A DNA stretch of 64,000 nucleotides from VAXT01 sp035318925 (GCA_035318925.1 DATHDS010000012.1:104416-168415), one strand, 5' to 3'. Shown: positions 17,349 to 26,841, counted from the stretch's first letter. The notes: generated by a model from the letters alone, not told the origin. Numbers and translations are program-made.

Positions 17349-18143
17349 ATGCAACGGAGCAAGAGCTGTTCCAGCGCTCGTCGTCTAAACAGGGAGCTCA
17401 CAACGCCGCCCCTCAGTTCGCTCCGTCCTGCCCGCCTGGCCGCCCTCGCTGTCGTCCTCGCCGCTGTCACTCTCGGTACGGCTGGGCCGGCGGCGGCCTC
17501 ACCGACGGTCACGCTGCTCACGCCGTCGAATGGCTCGACCGTCACAATCCAGCCCGGCGCGTACATCACCTATCACTGGCAGGTCAACTGGCCCGACGTG
17601 CCGCCCCAGGGCATCATCACGACCATCTGGGAGCTCTCCACCGACCCCTACTTCGGGCCGGGACAGGTCGTCGGCGCCGAGGGTCAGACCTGCTCGGCCC
17701 AGAACTATGCGTGCTGGACGAGCTGGGCTCCGCCGAGGGCGTACGGGCCGCCGTACGGGCAGACCTTCTACTGGCGCGTGACCTTCAACGGCGTCGTCAG
17801 CGCCGTCTCATCGTTGCGAGTGATGCTCGCCCCGGATCTCGTCAAGCCGAGGGCTCGCGCGTTCAGCGGCAGCGCCAGGCGGGGCACGACCGCGCAGTTC
17901 ACGGCGCAGCTCGAAGACAACCGCGGAGCGGTCCGGTATCGCGCAACGCTCGAGTATCGTGGCCGCCCGATCCTGGCGCGGTCCTTTCCTTTCCTGGAAA
18001 GCGTCTGGACGGCGCCGCTCGACTTCTACAGCTCGCGGCCGCTTCCGAGGCGGATGCGCCCGGGCCGCTACCAGTTCTGCATCAAAGCTTGGGACCGGGC
18101 CGGTAACCGGGCACGAAGCTGCGCTCCCTACCGCATCCGCTGA
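17349..18143 (+). CDS. secreted Ig-like protein, paralogue of its upstream neighbour
   Basis: A 264-residue exported protein. A basic N-terminus precedes a hydrophobic signal (LAALAVVLAAVTLGTAGPAAA). The mature part repeats the layout of the preceding gene product: PTVTLLTPSNGSTVTI, a YHWQVNWP strand, IWELSTDPYFGPG, TFYWRVTFNG, and a closing RYQFCIKAWDRAGNRARSCAPYRIR with two cysteines. The TSP3 unit of the neighbour is missing. The ATG at 17349 is one of several possible starts, and no strong ribosome site decides it. The two genes look like a local duplication. Confidence 0.7.
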   Translation: MQRSKSCSSARRLNRELTTPPLSSLRPARLAALAVVLAAVTLGTAGPAAASPTVTLLTPSNGSTVTIQPGAYITYHWQVNWPDVPPQGIITTIWELSTDPYFGPGQVVGAEGQTCSAQNYACWTSWAPPRAYGPPYGQTFYWRVTFNGVVSAVSSLRVMLAPDLVKPRARAFSGSARRGTTAQFTAQLEDNRGAVRYRATLEYRGRPILARSFPFLESVWTAPLDFYSSRPLPRRMRPGRYQFCIKAWDRAGNRARSCAPYRIR

Positions 18144-18185
18144 CCCGTCAGAACACGATAGGGCCCACCGCTACGCTCATCGCGT

Positions 18186-19097
18186 ATGGCGGTCTCTCGC
18201 CTCATTCTCGGCTGTGGCAATTTCGGGGGAATCGGCTCTGCGCCCGAGTTCTTCGGCCGGGGCGAGAGTGAGGAAGAGGCGTACCGGCTCATGGACGTGG
18301 CCTGGGAGCGCGGAATTACGAGCTTCGACACGGCCGACGCCTACGGTGGCGGGCGCAGCGAGACGTGGATCGGCCGCTGGCTCGAGCGCACCGGCAACGA
18401 GCCCGCGCTGACAACGAAGGTCTTCCACTCCGTCGAAGGAGATCCAGAGGACCACGGCCTCTCGCGCGAGCGCATCCTCCGGCAGATCGACGGCAGCCTC
18501 ATGCGGCTCGGCGTCGATCACGTCGACCTGTACCTGATTCACGAGCCCGATCCGGAGACGCCGCTCGAGGAGACGCTGGACGCGCTCGACGAGGTCGCCC
18601 GGGCCGGGAAGGTGCGCGGGATCGGCGCCAGCAACGTCGACGTCGCCTGGCTCGAGCAGGCACGCGGCCGCGTCCAGTGGGTGCAGAACTCGTACTCGCT
18701 GCTCGCTCGCGAGTCGGAGGATGTGCTTCAGCTCTGCGCGGAACAGGGCCTCGGCTTCACTCCGTTCAGCCCACTCGCGGGCGGGTGGCTGGCCGGCAAG
18801 TACCGCCGCGACGAGCCCACCCCTCCCGGCTCGCGCATGACGATGCGACCCGAGCCGTACCTGCACCTCGACAGCGAGGCCGTTTACCGCGGTCTCGACA
18901 GCCTCGCCGAGGCCGCCGCCGAGCGTGGCGTCGACATGCCGACGCTCGCTTTCGCCTGGCTGCTCGCCGATCCGCGCGTCACGGCGGTCGTCGTCGGCCC
19001 CAGGCGCCCGGAGCACCTCGAGCCGGCGTGCGCGGCCCTCGACGTCGAGCTCACCCCTGCCGAGCGCGACGAGCTAGCGGCGCTCTTTCCCTTATGA
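18186..19097 (+). CDS. aldo/keto reductase
   Basis: A 303-residue NADPH-dependent oxidoreductase of the AKR (beta/alpha)8 barrel. The catalytic tetrad is visible: Asp and Tyr in FDTADAYGGG, Lys in LTTKVF and His in DLYLIHEPD. The cofactor region reads GIGASN, SYSLLARESEDVL and FTPFSPLAGGWLAGKYR, with the C-terminal DPRVTAVVVGPRRPEHLE typical of the Aad/YajO-like subgroup. Substrate unknown. It is convergent with the FAD oxidase gene, the two stops overlapping within 6 bases. Confidence 0.92.
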   Translation: MAVSRLILGCGNFGGIGSAPEFFGRGESEEEAYRLMDVAWERGITSFDTADAYGGGRSETWIGRWLERTGNEPALTTKVFHSVEGDPEDHGLSRERILRQIDGSLMRLGVDHVDLYLIHEPDPETPLEETLDALDEVARAGKVRGIGASNVDVAWLEQARGRVQWVQNSYSLLARESEDVLQLCAEQGLGFTPFSPLAGGWLAGKYRRDEPTPPGSRMTMRPEPYLHLDSEAVYRGLDSLAEAAAERGVDMPTLAFAWLLADPRVTAVVVGPRRPEHLEPACAALDVELTPAERDELAALFPL

Positions 19098-20486
19098 GCC
19101 CGCAGGTGGGATGTTCTGGTTCTGGCGGAAGACGTTGTCCGGGTCGAACTTCTGCTTGATCTCACGTAGGCGGGCGAACTTCTCCGCTCCGAACGCGGCC
19201 TGCACGCGCTCGAGCGGCTCGTCGCTGCCCATGTAGTTGAGGTAGCCGCCGCCGCGACTCGAGTAGGGAGCAACGCCATCGCCGAACGCTCGCGCCCACG
19301 CGATCTGCTCGTCGTCGTCGTCAGGCGATTCCCAGATCGAGAGGCCGCTCACGTTGAAAGCGGCGTGCCGGTTGGCGAACGCCGTGGCGTCCTCCGGCAC
19401 TCGCTTCGCTTGACCCTCTAGCGGCTCGATCAGCACGCTTCCGAGCGGCGAGCGCCGCCGCGCGAAGTGCTCGACGACAAACTCAATCGCCTCGTCGGGC
19501 ATCGCCGTGACGAAATGGCCTTTCCAGTAGTGCCGAAGCCCGAAGGGAATCTCGCCGAAGATCGCCTGGAGCTGCAGGTAGCTCGTCGGCCGAACAGCGT
19601 CGAGCAGCAAGCCCGGCATCGAGCGCAGGGCGTCGAGCCGTCCGCGCGCGTCCTCCGAGTCGCCGCTCCAGCAGACCGCCACGACGACCACAGCGGCGCC
19701 ACTTGCGCCGTCGTGACCGAGGACGAGAACGAAGGTGAGCTCGTCGGGCGCGTCTTCGACCACAGTGCGAAAGCTGCGGATGACGGCGTTCGCGTTCGCG
19801 AAGTCGTAGACGAGGAGCCCCGCGGTCAGCGGGGGCAACTCGTGCAAGCGGTAGAAGAAGCGGGTGACGACGCCAAAGTTGCCGCCAGCCCCGCGAAGCG
19901 CCCAGAAGAGGTCGGAGTGCTCGTCTTCGCTCGCCAGGAGAACCCGGCCGTCCGCTGTCACCACCTCCGCCTGGAGCAGGTTGTCGAGCGTGAGCCCGTA
20001 GCGTCCCATCAGGTGGCCGATCCCGCCGCCGAGCGTCAGTCCCCCGATCCCCGTCGTCCCGAACGTCCCGCCCGTCGTCGCCAGGCCGTGGCGCTGGCAG
20101 GGGGGATCGAAGTCGTTCCACGTTGCGCCTCCCCCGGCCTCGGCGACGCGAGTCGTCTCGTCGACTTCAACCCCGCGCAGCAAGCGGAGGTCGAGCATCA
20201 GGCCGCCCTCACAGACGGCATGACCCGCGACGTTGTGGCCGCCGCCGCGAACGGAGAGCGGTAGCTCGGCAGCGCGCGCGAACTCGATCGCAGTGACGAC
20301 GTCGGCTGCGTCGATCGGCCGGACGATCAGCGCGGGGCGACGGGTGATGGCGCCGTTGAAGATGCCCCGGGCGAGGTCGAAGTCGGGATGCTGCGGGTCG
20401 ATGACCTGGCCGCGAAGCGACGCCTGAAGGTCGAGCTGGTCGTCGATCAACGTGGCGATGGCCGGATCATCTCCTGCCGCCGCCAA
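19092..20486 (-). CDS. FAD-binding oxidase of the berberine-bridge/PCMH family
   Basis: A 464-residue flavoprotein. The PCMH FAD domain begins RPALIVRPIDAADVVTAIEFAR and contains RGGGHNVAGHAVCEGG, where the first His is the likely 8-alpha-histidyl FAD site. The segment GGTFGTTGIGGLTLGGGIG has Thr where bicovalent enzymes carry the second, cysteinyl FAD link, so a single covalent bond is expected. The C-terminal BBE motif is YLNYMGSDEP...KFDPDNVFRQNQNIPP. Such enzymes oxidise sugars, alkaloids or alcohols with O2. No signal peptide. Substrate not predictable. Confidence 0.92.
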   Translation of the reverse strand: MAAAGDDPAIATLIDDQLDLQASLRGQVIDPQHPDFDLARGIFNGAITRRPALIVRPIDAADVVTAIEFARAAELPLSVRGGGHNVAGHAVCEGGLMLDLRLLRGVEVDETTRVAEAGGGATWNDFDPPCQRHGLATTGGTFGTTGIGGLTLGGGIGHLMGRYGLTLDNLLQAEVVTADGRVLLASEDEHSDLFWALRGAGGNFGVVTRFFYRLHELPPLTAGLLVYDFANANAVIRSFRTVVEDAPDELTFVLVLGHDGASGAAVVVVAVCWSGDSEDARGRLDALRSMPGLLLDAVRPTSYLQLQAIFGEIPFGLRHYWKGHFVTAMPDEAIEFVVEHFARRRSPLGSVLIEPLEGQAKRVPEDATAFANRHAAFNVSGLSIWESPDDDDEQIAWARAFGDGVAPYSSRGGGYLNYMGSDEPLERVQAAFGAEKFARLREIKQKFDPDNVFRQNQNIPPAGS

Positions 20487-20495
20487 AAATGAAAG

Positions 20496-21326
20496 TCAGA
20501 GCCCGCCCGCGAAGCCGATCCGGCGCGCCCAGTCCGGATGGTCGATCAATGGGTTCCGGTTCCCCTGCTTCTCGAAGATCGCCGCGTTGCGATGGCGCTC
20601 GTACTCGCTCACCGGCGCGCTCTCGTGCCAGTCCAGGAGCAGCGCCAGGCTCTCCTCCGTGTAGACGCCGAGCCCTGGGTACCGGAGCAGGAAGTAGAGC
20701 GTCGCGCGCGCGACCGGCGCCTTCTGCCGCCAGGGCTCGAAGCCGGCGGCCTCGCGCTTGCCGCAGCTCTCGCGGACGACCTCGAGGTAGTCGGGGAAGT
20801 CGACGTACGGCGAATTGCCGCGAAAGCTGTTGCACTTTCGCTCGCACGTGAAGAGGTGGTGCAGGTCGCCGCGCATCGGCTCGTGGTGCTTGAACCACGA
20901 CTGGCAGACGACGTGCTCGCAGTTGTACGGGTGGAGCTTTTCCAGCAGAGCCTCGGTCGACTCGTCGGCCGCGCCCCGCTCGCCGGTTTCCTCAACCCGG
21001 AACGAGGCGCGCTGGGACTCGATCTTGGCCGCTTCCTCGATCAACTTCTTCGGATCGAACTCCTCCTCGGTGTAGACGCTGCGCAGCATCCCGTCGGGCT
21101 GGAGGTCGATCCAGGGATAGAGCTCGACGGCGGGGCAGTAGGCGGGGCGCACTCGATGCGTGTCCTCGAGCAGGCTCGAGAGCGCTGAAAAGAGCTCGGG
21201 CGCCTCCGCGTCCGCGTCCAGCTCGGAGTAGTAGCCGGCGGCGGCCTTGCGATCCGCCTTCTCGTCGAGATACTTCCTCTCCTTCGCGGCCGCGAGCTCG
21301 GTCAGCGCCTGGCGGAGCAGCTCCAT
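20496..21326 (-). CDS. endonuclease I family (EndA/NucM-like) nuclease
   Basis: A 276-residue protein with the beta-beta-alpha-metal core of endonuclease I: CEHVVCQSWF...GDLHHLFTCERKCNSFRGNSPY, where the paired His and Asn are expected to bind the metal and DNA. The family's C-terminal block ESAPVSEYERHRNAAIFEKQGNRNPLIDHPDWA is very well conserved. Most relatives are secreted; here no signal peptide follows the ATG at 21326, so it may be cytoplasmic, or a longer start may be used. It ends 10 bases before the FAD oxidase start on the same strand. Confidence 0.88.
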   Translation of the reverse strand: MELLRQALTELAAAKERKYLDEKADRKAAAGYYSELDADAEAPELFSALSSLLEDTHRVRPAYCPAVELYPWIDLQPDGMLRSVYTEEEFDPKKLIEEAAKIESQRASFRVEETGERGAADESTEALLEKLHPYNCEHVVCQSWFKHHEPMRGDLHHLFTCERKCNSFRGNSPYVDFPDYLEVVRESCGKREAAGFEPWRQKAPVARATLYFLLRYPGLGVYTEESLALLLDWHESAPVSEYERHRNAAIFEKQGNRNPLIDHPDWARRIGFAGGL

Positions 21327-21365
21327 GCTGGGCGCAAGTCTTACAGCAGCCGATACGTTCGTCTC

Positions 21366-22271
21366 GTGAGCGTCGACATGCAGCGGCGGGCGCGCCTTTT
21401 CCGGCTGGGGCGGGTCGCCGTGCTCGCGAGCGTGATCGTCTACTTCTTCCTGCCCTACTGGATCCAGGCGGCGATCCCGGTGTGGCTGCTCTTCCTGGCC
21501 GCGCTCGGGCTCGAGGTCGAGTTCTTCCTGGGCGGCTACATGCAGACGCGGCGGAGGCAGCCGGCCGCGTCGTCGCCCGATCGCGGCCCGCAGCAGCGCG
21601 ACCTCTCCGAGCTGGGGAGCTGGGCCTGGTGGGACTCCGACCAGGCCACCGTCCTCCCGGTCGTCGAGGCACCCCGTTTTCGCTGGATCCACGTCGCGGA
21701 GGCGGCCGCCGGGATCGCGCTCGTCGCGGCGATCCTCTTCTACGCCTCGCGGCCGAAGGGCTGGGACGCGGTCAGCGCCGAGAACCGAGCACACACGGAG
21801 GCCGTCCTCTCACGCGAGGCCTCATTCGTCGCCGGACACCCGGCCCGGATCGGCTGCGACACGAGCGGGCTGTACGTCGGCGTCGTCCAGGACGCGGACG
21901 GGCTCGCCTACGTCGGCGGCAACCGCGCCTACCTGACGCCGTCGATCTGCAACACGCTCTACCAGCTCGCGATCAAGCACCGCGCGCAGTCGTTCTCGCA
22001 GACGGCCCGCGCGCTCGCCGTCCTCGGGCACGAGTCGTGGCACCTCCAGGGCGTGCGCAACGAAGGCCTGGCCAACTGCTACGGCTACCAGAGCGGCGTC
22101 GAGATCGGCGTCCACCTCGGTCTCTCGGAGAAAACGGCACGCGCGATGATGCGGGAGCAGCTCGCGACGAATGCCTCCGACTCGGGAAGCAACCTGCAGT
22201 ACCGGGTGCCCAGCGAGTGTCACGACGGCGGCGCTGCCGACCTGCATCCAGACGCCGCGGGCTTTCCCTAG
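21366..22271 (+). CDS. membrane protein with HExxH metallopeptidase-like motif
   Basis: A 301-residue protein starting at GTG. Two membrane segments (about residues 16-50 and 117-133) flank a cytosolic loop. The C-terminal outside domain contains H222-E-S-W-H226 followed by NEGLANCYG, where the Glu could be the third zinc ligand. This is a credible zinc-peptidase signature, but the domain is short (about 165 residues) and not matched to a named family. Cysteines at CDTSG, SICN, NCYG and SECHDG are spaced for disulfides. It is divergent from the endonuclease gene by 40 bases. Confidence 0.65.
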   Translation: MSVDMQRRARLFRLGRVAVLASVIVYFFLPYWIQAAIPVWLLFLAALGLEVEFFLGGYMQTRRRQPAASSPDRGPQQRDLSELGSWAWWDSDQATVLPVVEAPRFRWIHVAEAAAGIALVAAILFYASRPKGWDAVSAENRAHTEAVLSREASFVAGHPARIGCDTSGLYVGVVQDADGLAYVGGNRAYLTPSICNTLYQLAIKHRAQSFSQTARALAVLGHESWHLQGVRNEGLANCYGYQSGVEIGVHLGLSEKTARAMMREQLATNASDSGSNLQYRVPSECHDGGAADLHPDAAGFP

Positions 22272-22272
22272 C

Positions 22273-25200
22273 TCAGGAGATCGCGGTCTCGGGCTCGCGG
22301 CTGGGAAGGACTTGCGCCACTCGTTCGAGCCAGCGCGTTGCCTTCATCCGCTCGAAGATCGTCCGCGCCTCTTCGAGCAGTGGCGCCGCTTCCTCCGTGC
22401 GATCCGTATCCACTAGCCAGCGACCGTAGTCGACGAGCACCGGTCCGAGGAGAGCGGCCTTGCCGAGGTTGCGCGCCGTTGCCAGCGCCAGTGCGTACTC
22501 CTCGGCGGCGGTGTCGTGTTCTCCCCTCCCGGCAGCCGCGTTGGCGCGGATTCGCGCGCGGCAGAGGTCGACGGCGCGTGTTCGTCGTGCGGGTGGAATC
22601 GCGTCGAGCAACGCCGCGAATGGAAGCGCCAGGCTGGGGTCCTGCAGATCACTTGCTACCGTCGCGGCGTCCACGAAGATGGGCCCGGCGAGGCCAACAA
22701 GGTCCTGAGTAATCAGATCCTGAGTGAGATCCTCGAGGAGGGGGAGCGCATCGGCCAGCCGGCGCTCCCCGATCGCAACGACTGCCCGTCGCCACAAGGT
22801 GACGTTCTGGAGCTGCAAGTCACTTGACGTCTCGACCTCCGGCGAGATTCGGGCCAGCCAGCTCTCGGCCAGCTCCGGCTCGGAGCGTTCATATGCCGTG
22901 CGGGCGAGCAAGAGGGAGCCATAGACGTGGCTGGACACTGCCGTCTGAGGCTCGAGCGGCAGCTCTTCGGCGAGGGCGAACGCGCTGTCCCAGTCGCCAT
23001 CCATTAGCAGGTCTCCGATCAGGCCAATGCCCAGCGAGGGGGCGAACCAGCGGTCGCCTCGGCTACGGGCAAGCTCGAAGCCCGCCTCGGTGGCAGCGCG
23101 CGCTTCCTCGTCGCGGTCCTCGTTCATCGCGATCACGGCGAGGTTGTTGTAGGCCCGCAGTGCCTGGGGAACGAGGTCATGCTGAAGCGCGATCGCGAGC
23201 GCCTCTCGGAGGAGCGCGCGCGACTCGTTCGGTCGTCCCGGCAGGAGCAACGCCTTCGTGTTCAGCGCCTCGGAGAGCACAGCCGGGAAGCCGTGTTCCT
23301 CGGCGATCTCGAGCGCCAACTCAATGCGCTGCTTGGCCGTCTCGTCGTCACCCTGGAAGTGGAGGATTCGCCCGGCCTGAGCGGCTAGCCGCGCGACGTT
23401 CTCGTCCGGCTCGTCCTGGGCAAGCACGGCCAGGACGGGCTCGAGAAGCTCGAGTGCCTCCTCACCGCGTCCGAGTGCCCAGAGGGCCAGGCCGAGGTGC
23501 GCGGTGGCGCGGGCAGCGTCGTGCGGTAGGCCGGCTGCCTCGAACCGCGCTCGCGCGTCACGCAGTGCCTCCTCCGCCGCTACCGCATCGTTCGCGGACA
23601 GCGCCATCTCGCCGGCGCGCTCGAGCAGGCTCGCGCGTTCCTCCTCGGCGTCCGCGAGCCCGGCGGCGCGATCGAATGCCCGGCGCGCGTCCTCGGGCGC
23701 CGCAAGCGCGGCGGCTCGTTCTCCTGCCCGCGAGAGCCAGTCGCGCGCCTGTGCCTTGACGACGTCGGCATCGTCGGCTGCAGGGTCGGCGGCGTGCGCG
23801 TCGACGTAGTGCGCAGCGATCACCTCCGCGATCTCATCCGGGTCGAGCCCCGCCTCGCGCTCCAGGTAGCCGGCGGCCGCAAGATGCCGAGCCTTGCGAT
23901 CACGGCGCGCAAGCGTCTCGTAGGCGACACGCTGGACGAGCGCCTGCAGGAAGCCGTACTGGCCCCGTTCGGGCGAGCGCGGATCGGTCTGGAGCGTGAG
24001 CAGCTCCTTCCGCACCAGTGCGGCGAGGATCGGATCGAGGTCGGCCTCGGCGCTCCCCGATACCGCTGCGAGCCCGCGCTGGGTGAACGTCTTGCCGAGC
24101 ACGGCTGCGTCCTCGAGCACACGTCGCTCCGGTGGCTCGAGCCCATCGAGCCTCGAGGCGATCAGCGCATGCAGGGTCTCCGGCACCTCGAGCGCCTCGA
24201 CCGGGCCGCTGACGCGGAAGACGTCGCCGTCGCGCTCCAGCAGCCCCCGGTCGAGCAGCATCCGCACCGTCTCGACGGCGTACAGCGGGATGCCGTCGGC
24301 CCGGTCGCGGATCGTCATCCGCAGCTCCTCCGGCAGGCCGGGGACGAGCCCTTGCAGGAGCGAATCCATCGCCTCGGCGTCGAGGGGCTCGAGCGTCAGC
24401 GCAGTCGAGTTGCGGATCCGCGTGCCGAACGTGGGGTGCCGCTCGCCTAGCTCCGGCCGGGAGAGGGTGAGCACGTAGAGCGGATGGCTGCGCGACCAGT
24501 CGAGCAGGTACTCGATGAAGTCGAGCAGCGCGGCGTCGGCCCAGTGGAGATCCTCGAAGAGCAGCACGACCGGGCCGGTTTCCGCCATCCGCTCGAAGAA
24601 GAGACGCCAGGCCGAGTGGAGATCCTCCTGGTCCGGCGCGACTCGGTCGGTCAGCCCGAGGACGTGCTGAAGGCGCGGCTCGACCCACTCGCGCTCGTCC
24701 GCGTCGGGTACGTGCTCCTCGATCGTCGCGTGCAGCTTTGCGAGAGCTTCCTCCGGCGGATCGTCCTCCGCGATGCGGGCGCGCATCCGCACCATCTCGG
24801 CAAGCGCCCAGTACGCGACGCCGTCGCCGTAGGAGAGGCAGCGGCCGCGATGCCACCAGATGTCGTCGACGAGGCCGTCGACGTACTTCTCGAACTCCCA
24901 CGCCAGCCGCGACTTGCCGATGCCGGCGACGCCGACCACCGCGACGAAGCTCGCGCGCCGGTCGTCCGCGGTCGCGTGGAAGAGGTCCTTGACGAGCCGG
25001 AACTCCCGGTCGCGTCCGACGAACGGCGCCTCGAGCCCGGCCGAGCGTCCCTCGCCGCGCCTCGACCCGACGACTCGCGACGCACGCCAGAGCTGGACCG
25101 GCTCCGCTTTGCCTTTCAGCTCGTGCGAGCCCGCGTCCTCGTAGACGATCGCCGCCTCCGATGCGCGCTTCGTCGTCTCGCCGACGAGGACGGTGTCGGG

Positions 25201-25815
25201 CTCCGCCGCGCTCTGCACCCGCGACGCCGTGTTCACGAGATCGCCGGCGACCATTCCCTGGCCCTCCGCGCCGATCGTGACCGCCGCCTCCCCGGTGAGC
25301 ACGCCGGCTCGCGCGCGCAGGTCGGGCGCGCCGACCTCCTGGCCGAGCACGGCCATCCCGGAGACGAGGTCGAGCGCGGCGCGCACCGCCCGTTCGGCAT
25401 CGTCCTCCTGCGCGACCGGAGCACCCCAGACGGCCATCACTGCGTCGCCGATGAACTTCTCGACGGTGCCCCCGTAGCGCTCGACGATCTGTCGGGAGCT
25501 GTCGAAGTAGCGGGTCAGGACCTCGCGGGTGTCCTCCGCGTCGCGCCCCTCCGATGCGGTCGTGAAGCCGACCAGATCCGCGAACAGCACCGAAACCAGG
25601 CGACGCTCGGCCACCGGTGTGGCGACTGCTGAGGCGGCGACCGCCTCCGGGACCGCACCTACTTCGAGCGGCGCCCCGCAGTCGCCGCAGAACTTCTTGT
25701 CGGGCGCGTTCGAGCCACCGCAGGCAGAGCACACGGATACGAGCGCGCTCCCGCAGTCGCCGCAGAACTTCTTCTCGAGCGGATTCTCGGCGCCGCAGTT
25801 CGAGCACGTGATCAC
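22273..25815 (-). CDS. adenylate/guanylate cyclase domain plus AAA ATPase and TPR regulator
   Basis: An 1180-residue multidomain signalling protein. Residues 1-50 hold two zinc ribbons (CSNCG...FCGDCG, CSACG...FCGDCG). A class III cyclase homology domain follows (SVLFADLVGFT... and EKFIGDAVMAVWG with both metal Asp residues; GDLVNTASRVQ). An AAA/STAND ATPase comes next, with Walker A GVAGIGKS and Walker B VVLLFEDLHWAD. The C-terminal half is TPR-like helical repeats. The layout is a common actinobacterial cyclase-ATPase fusion. Catalytic competence for cAMP production looks possible but is not proven. A second gene of the same design lies at 31006. Confidence 0.9.
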   Translation of the reverse strand: MITCSNCGAENPLEKKFCGDCGSALVSVCSACGGSNAPDKKFCGDCGAPLEVGAVPEAVAASAVATPVAERRLVSVLFADLVGFTTASEGRDAEDTREVLTRYFDSSRQIVERYGGTVEKFIGDAVMAVWGAPVAQEDDAERAVRAALDLVSGMAVLGQEVGAPDLRARAGVLTGEAAVTIGAEGQGMVAGDLVNTASRVQSAAEPDTVLVGETTKRASEAAIVYEDAGSHELKGKAEPVQLWRASRVVGSRRGEGRSAGLEAPFVGRDREFRLVKDLFHATADDRRASFVAVVGVAGIGKSRLAWEFEKYVDGLVDDIWWHRGRCLSYGDGVAYWALAEMVRMRARIAEDDPPEEALAKLHATIEEHVPDADEREWVEPRLQHVLGLTDRVAPDQEDLHSAWRLFFERMAETGPVVLLFEDLHWADAALLDFIEYLLDWSRSHPLYVLTLSRPELGERHPTFGTRIRNSTALTLEPLDAEAMDSLLQGLVPGLPEELRMTIRDRADGIPLYAVETVRMLLDRGLLERDGDVFRVSGPVEALEVPETLHALIASRLDGLEPPERRVLEDAAVLGKTFTQRGLAAVSGSAEADLDPILAALVRKELLTLQTDPRSPERGQYGFLQALVQRVAYETLARRDRKARHLAAAGYLEREAGLDPDEIAEVIAAHYVDAHAADPAADDADVVKAQARDWLSRAGERAAALAAPEDARRAFDRAAGLADAEEERASLLERAGEMALSANDAVAAEEALRDARARFEAAGLPHDAARATAHLGLALWALGRGEEALELLEPVLAVLAQDEPDENVARLAAQAGRILHFQGDDETAKQRIELALEIAEEHGFPAVLSEALNTKALLLPGRPNESRALLREALAIALQHDLVPQALRAYNNLAVIAMNEDRDEEARAATEAGFELARSRGDRWFAPSLGIGLIGDLLMDGDWDSAFALAEELPLEPQTAVSSHVYGSLLLARTAYERSEPELAESWLARISPEVETSSDLQLQNVTLWRRAVVAIGERRLADALPLLEDLTQDLITQDLVGLAGPIFVDAATVASDLQDPSLALPFAALLDAIPPARRTRAVDLCRARIRANAAAGRGEHDTAAEEYALALATARNLGKAALLGPVLVDYGRWLVDTDRTEEAAPLLEEARTIFERMKATRWLERVAQVLPSREPETAIS

Positions 25816-25869
25816 GTCAAGAGCCTAACCCGCAACTCCGCGCGCTAATAGCGATCAACGGTTCGAGTC

Positions 25870-25899
25870 GCGAGGCCCCGTCGAGAGGCGGGGCCTCGC
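25870..25899 (-). terminator. hairpin terminator after the Lys-rich micro-gene
   Basis: An 11-bp perfect stem (gcgaggccccg / cggggcctcgc) with an 8-base loop, placed between the stop of the 37-residue gene (25905) and the start of the cyclase gene (25815). Confidence 0.7.
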
Positions 25900-25904
25900 C
25901 GGTT

Positions 25905-26018
25905 CTAGTAGGTGCTGCCGCCCGAGCTCTTCTTCGCCTTCTTCTCGGCGCGCTTTTCCTTCAGCGACTTCTGCGCGACCTTCTTGCCGAGCTTCTTCGG
26001 CTTCTCAGCGCCCTTCAT
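25905..26018 (-). CDS. 37-residue lysine-rich protein
   Basis: A short frame starting ATG with an excellent ribosome binding site (aggaggcacgg, GGAGG 6 bases before the start) and ending in TAG. The product begins MKGAEKPKKLGKKVAQK and ends SSGGSTY. About one third of its residues are Lys and it has no hydrophobic core, so it is probably disordered and nucleic-acid binding. It has its own terminator directly downstream. Similar tiny Lys-rich proteins are common in actinobacterial genomes; function unknown. Confidence 0.7.
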   Translation of the reverse strand: MKGAEKPKKLGKKVAQKSLKEKRAEKKAKKSSGGSTY

Positions 26019-26070
26019 CCGTGCCTCCTGAGTCGTGGTCTTCGCACATGGTAGGGCGCGGGGCCGACGA

Positions 26071-26739
26071 TCAGTCGGGGAGGACGTAGAAGGCGACCGC
26101 CGAGTACTGCAACGCGACGGCCGCGATCACGAGCACGTGGAAGATCTCGTGGTAGCCGAAGACCGCCGGGTACGGGTTCGGGCGCCGGAACGCATAGACG
26201 AGCGCGCCGGCGGTGTAGGCCAGGCCTCCCGCGAAAACGAGGAGGGAGCCGGTGAGGCCGATCCGGTCGATGAGCTGCGGAAAGACGACGGCACCGACCC
26301 AGCCGAGCGCGACCCCGATCGCCGCGGCGAGCCACTTGGGGGCGTCGAGCCAGACGAACTTGAGGAGGACTGCGACGAGCGCTCCGCCCCAGACGATTCC
26401 GAGCACCACGGGTTTCCAGTCACCGCGCAACACGAGCAGGCCGATGGGCGTGTACGTCCCGGCGATCAGCCCGTAGACGCCGACGTGGTCGATCCGCCGC
26501 AGCCAGCGTCGCTTCGCTTCGGGCCAGTTGAGGCAGTGGTAGAGGGCGCTCGCGCCGAACATCGTCGCCACGCTCGTCGCGAAGACGATCGCTGCGGCGA
26601 CCCCGAGCCCGGTGTCCGCGTCGAGGACGAGTGCGAGCCCGAGCGGGACCGAGACCACGAAGGCGCCCGCGTGCGAGAGACCCCGCAAGCTGGGCCTGAG
26701 CTCGGGAACGGCTAGGCCGGCTCGGACCTGGCGATCCAT
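26071..26739 (-). CDS. hemolysin III / PAQR family membrane protein
   Basis: A 222-residue seven-helix protein. It shows the family hallmarks: RGLSHAGAFV near the N-terminus, ATMFGASALYHCLNWPEAKRRWLRRIDHVGVYGLIAGTYTP in the middle (Ser, His and Asp of the metal site), and FGYHEIFHVLVIAAV at the C-terminus (the His pair of the metal site). Prokaryotic members are membrane proteins of uncertain role, possibly lipid hydrolases. It stands upstream of the Lys-rich micro-gene on the same strand. Confidence 0.92.
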   Translation of the reverse strand: MDRQVRAGLAVPELRPSLRGLSHAGAFVVSVPLGLALVLDADTGLGVAAAIVFATSVATMFGASALYHCLNWPEAKRRWLRRIDHVGVYGLIAGTYTPIGLLVLRGDWKPVVLGIVWGGALVAVLLKFVWLDAPKWLAAAIGVALGWVGAVVFPQLIDRIGLTGSLLVFAGGLAYTAGALVYAFRRPNPYPAVFGYHEIFHVLVIAAVALQYSAVAFYVLPD

Positions 26740-26841
26740 GCGTCTCCGGACACGGATTGATGATAGGCGGGACGCCGGAGCAGGCGACTAGGCAACGCTC
26801 GGCAACGGTGTTATCGTTGCCAGGGTAAGAAAGGGAGAGGT

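Noticed and set aside
19092..20486. Bicovalent FAD attachment in the berberine-bridge-like oxidase
   Set aside because: The position of the second (Cys) link appears as Thr in GGTFGTTGIGG.
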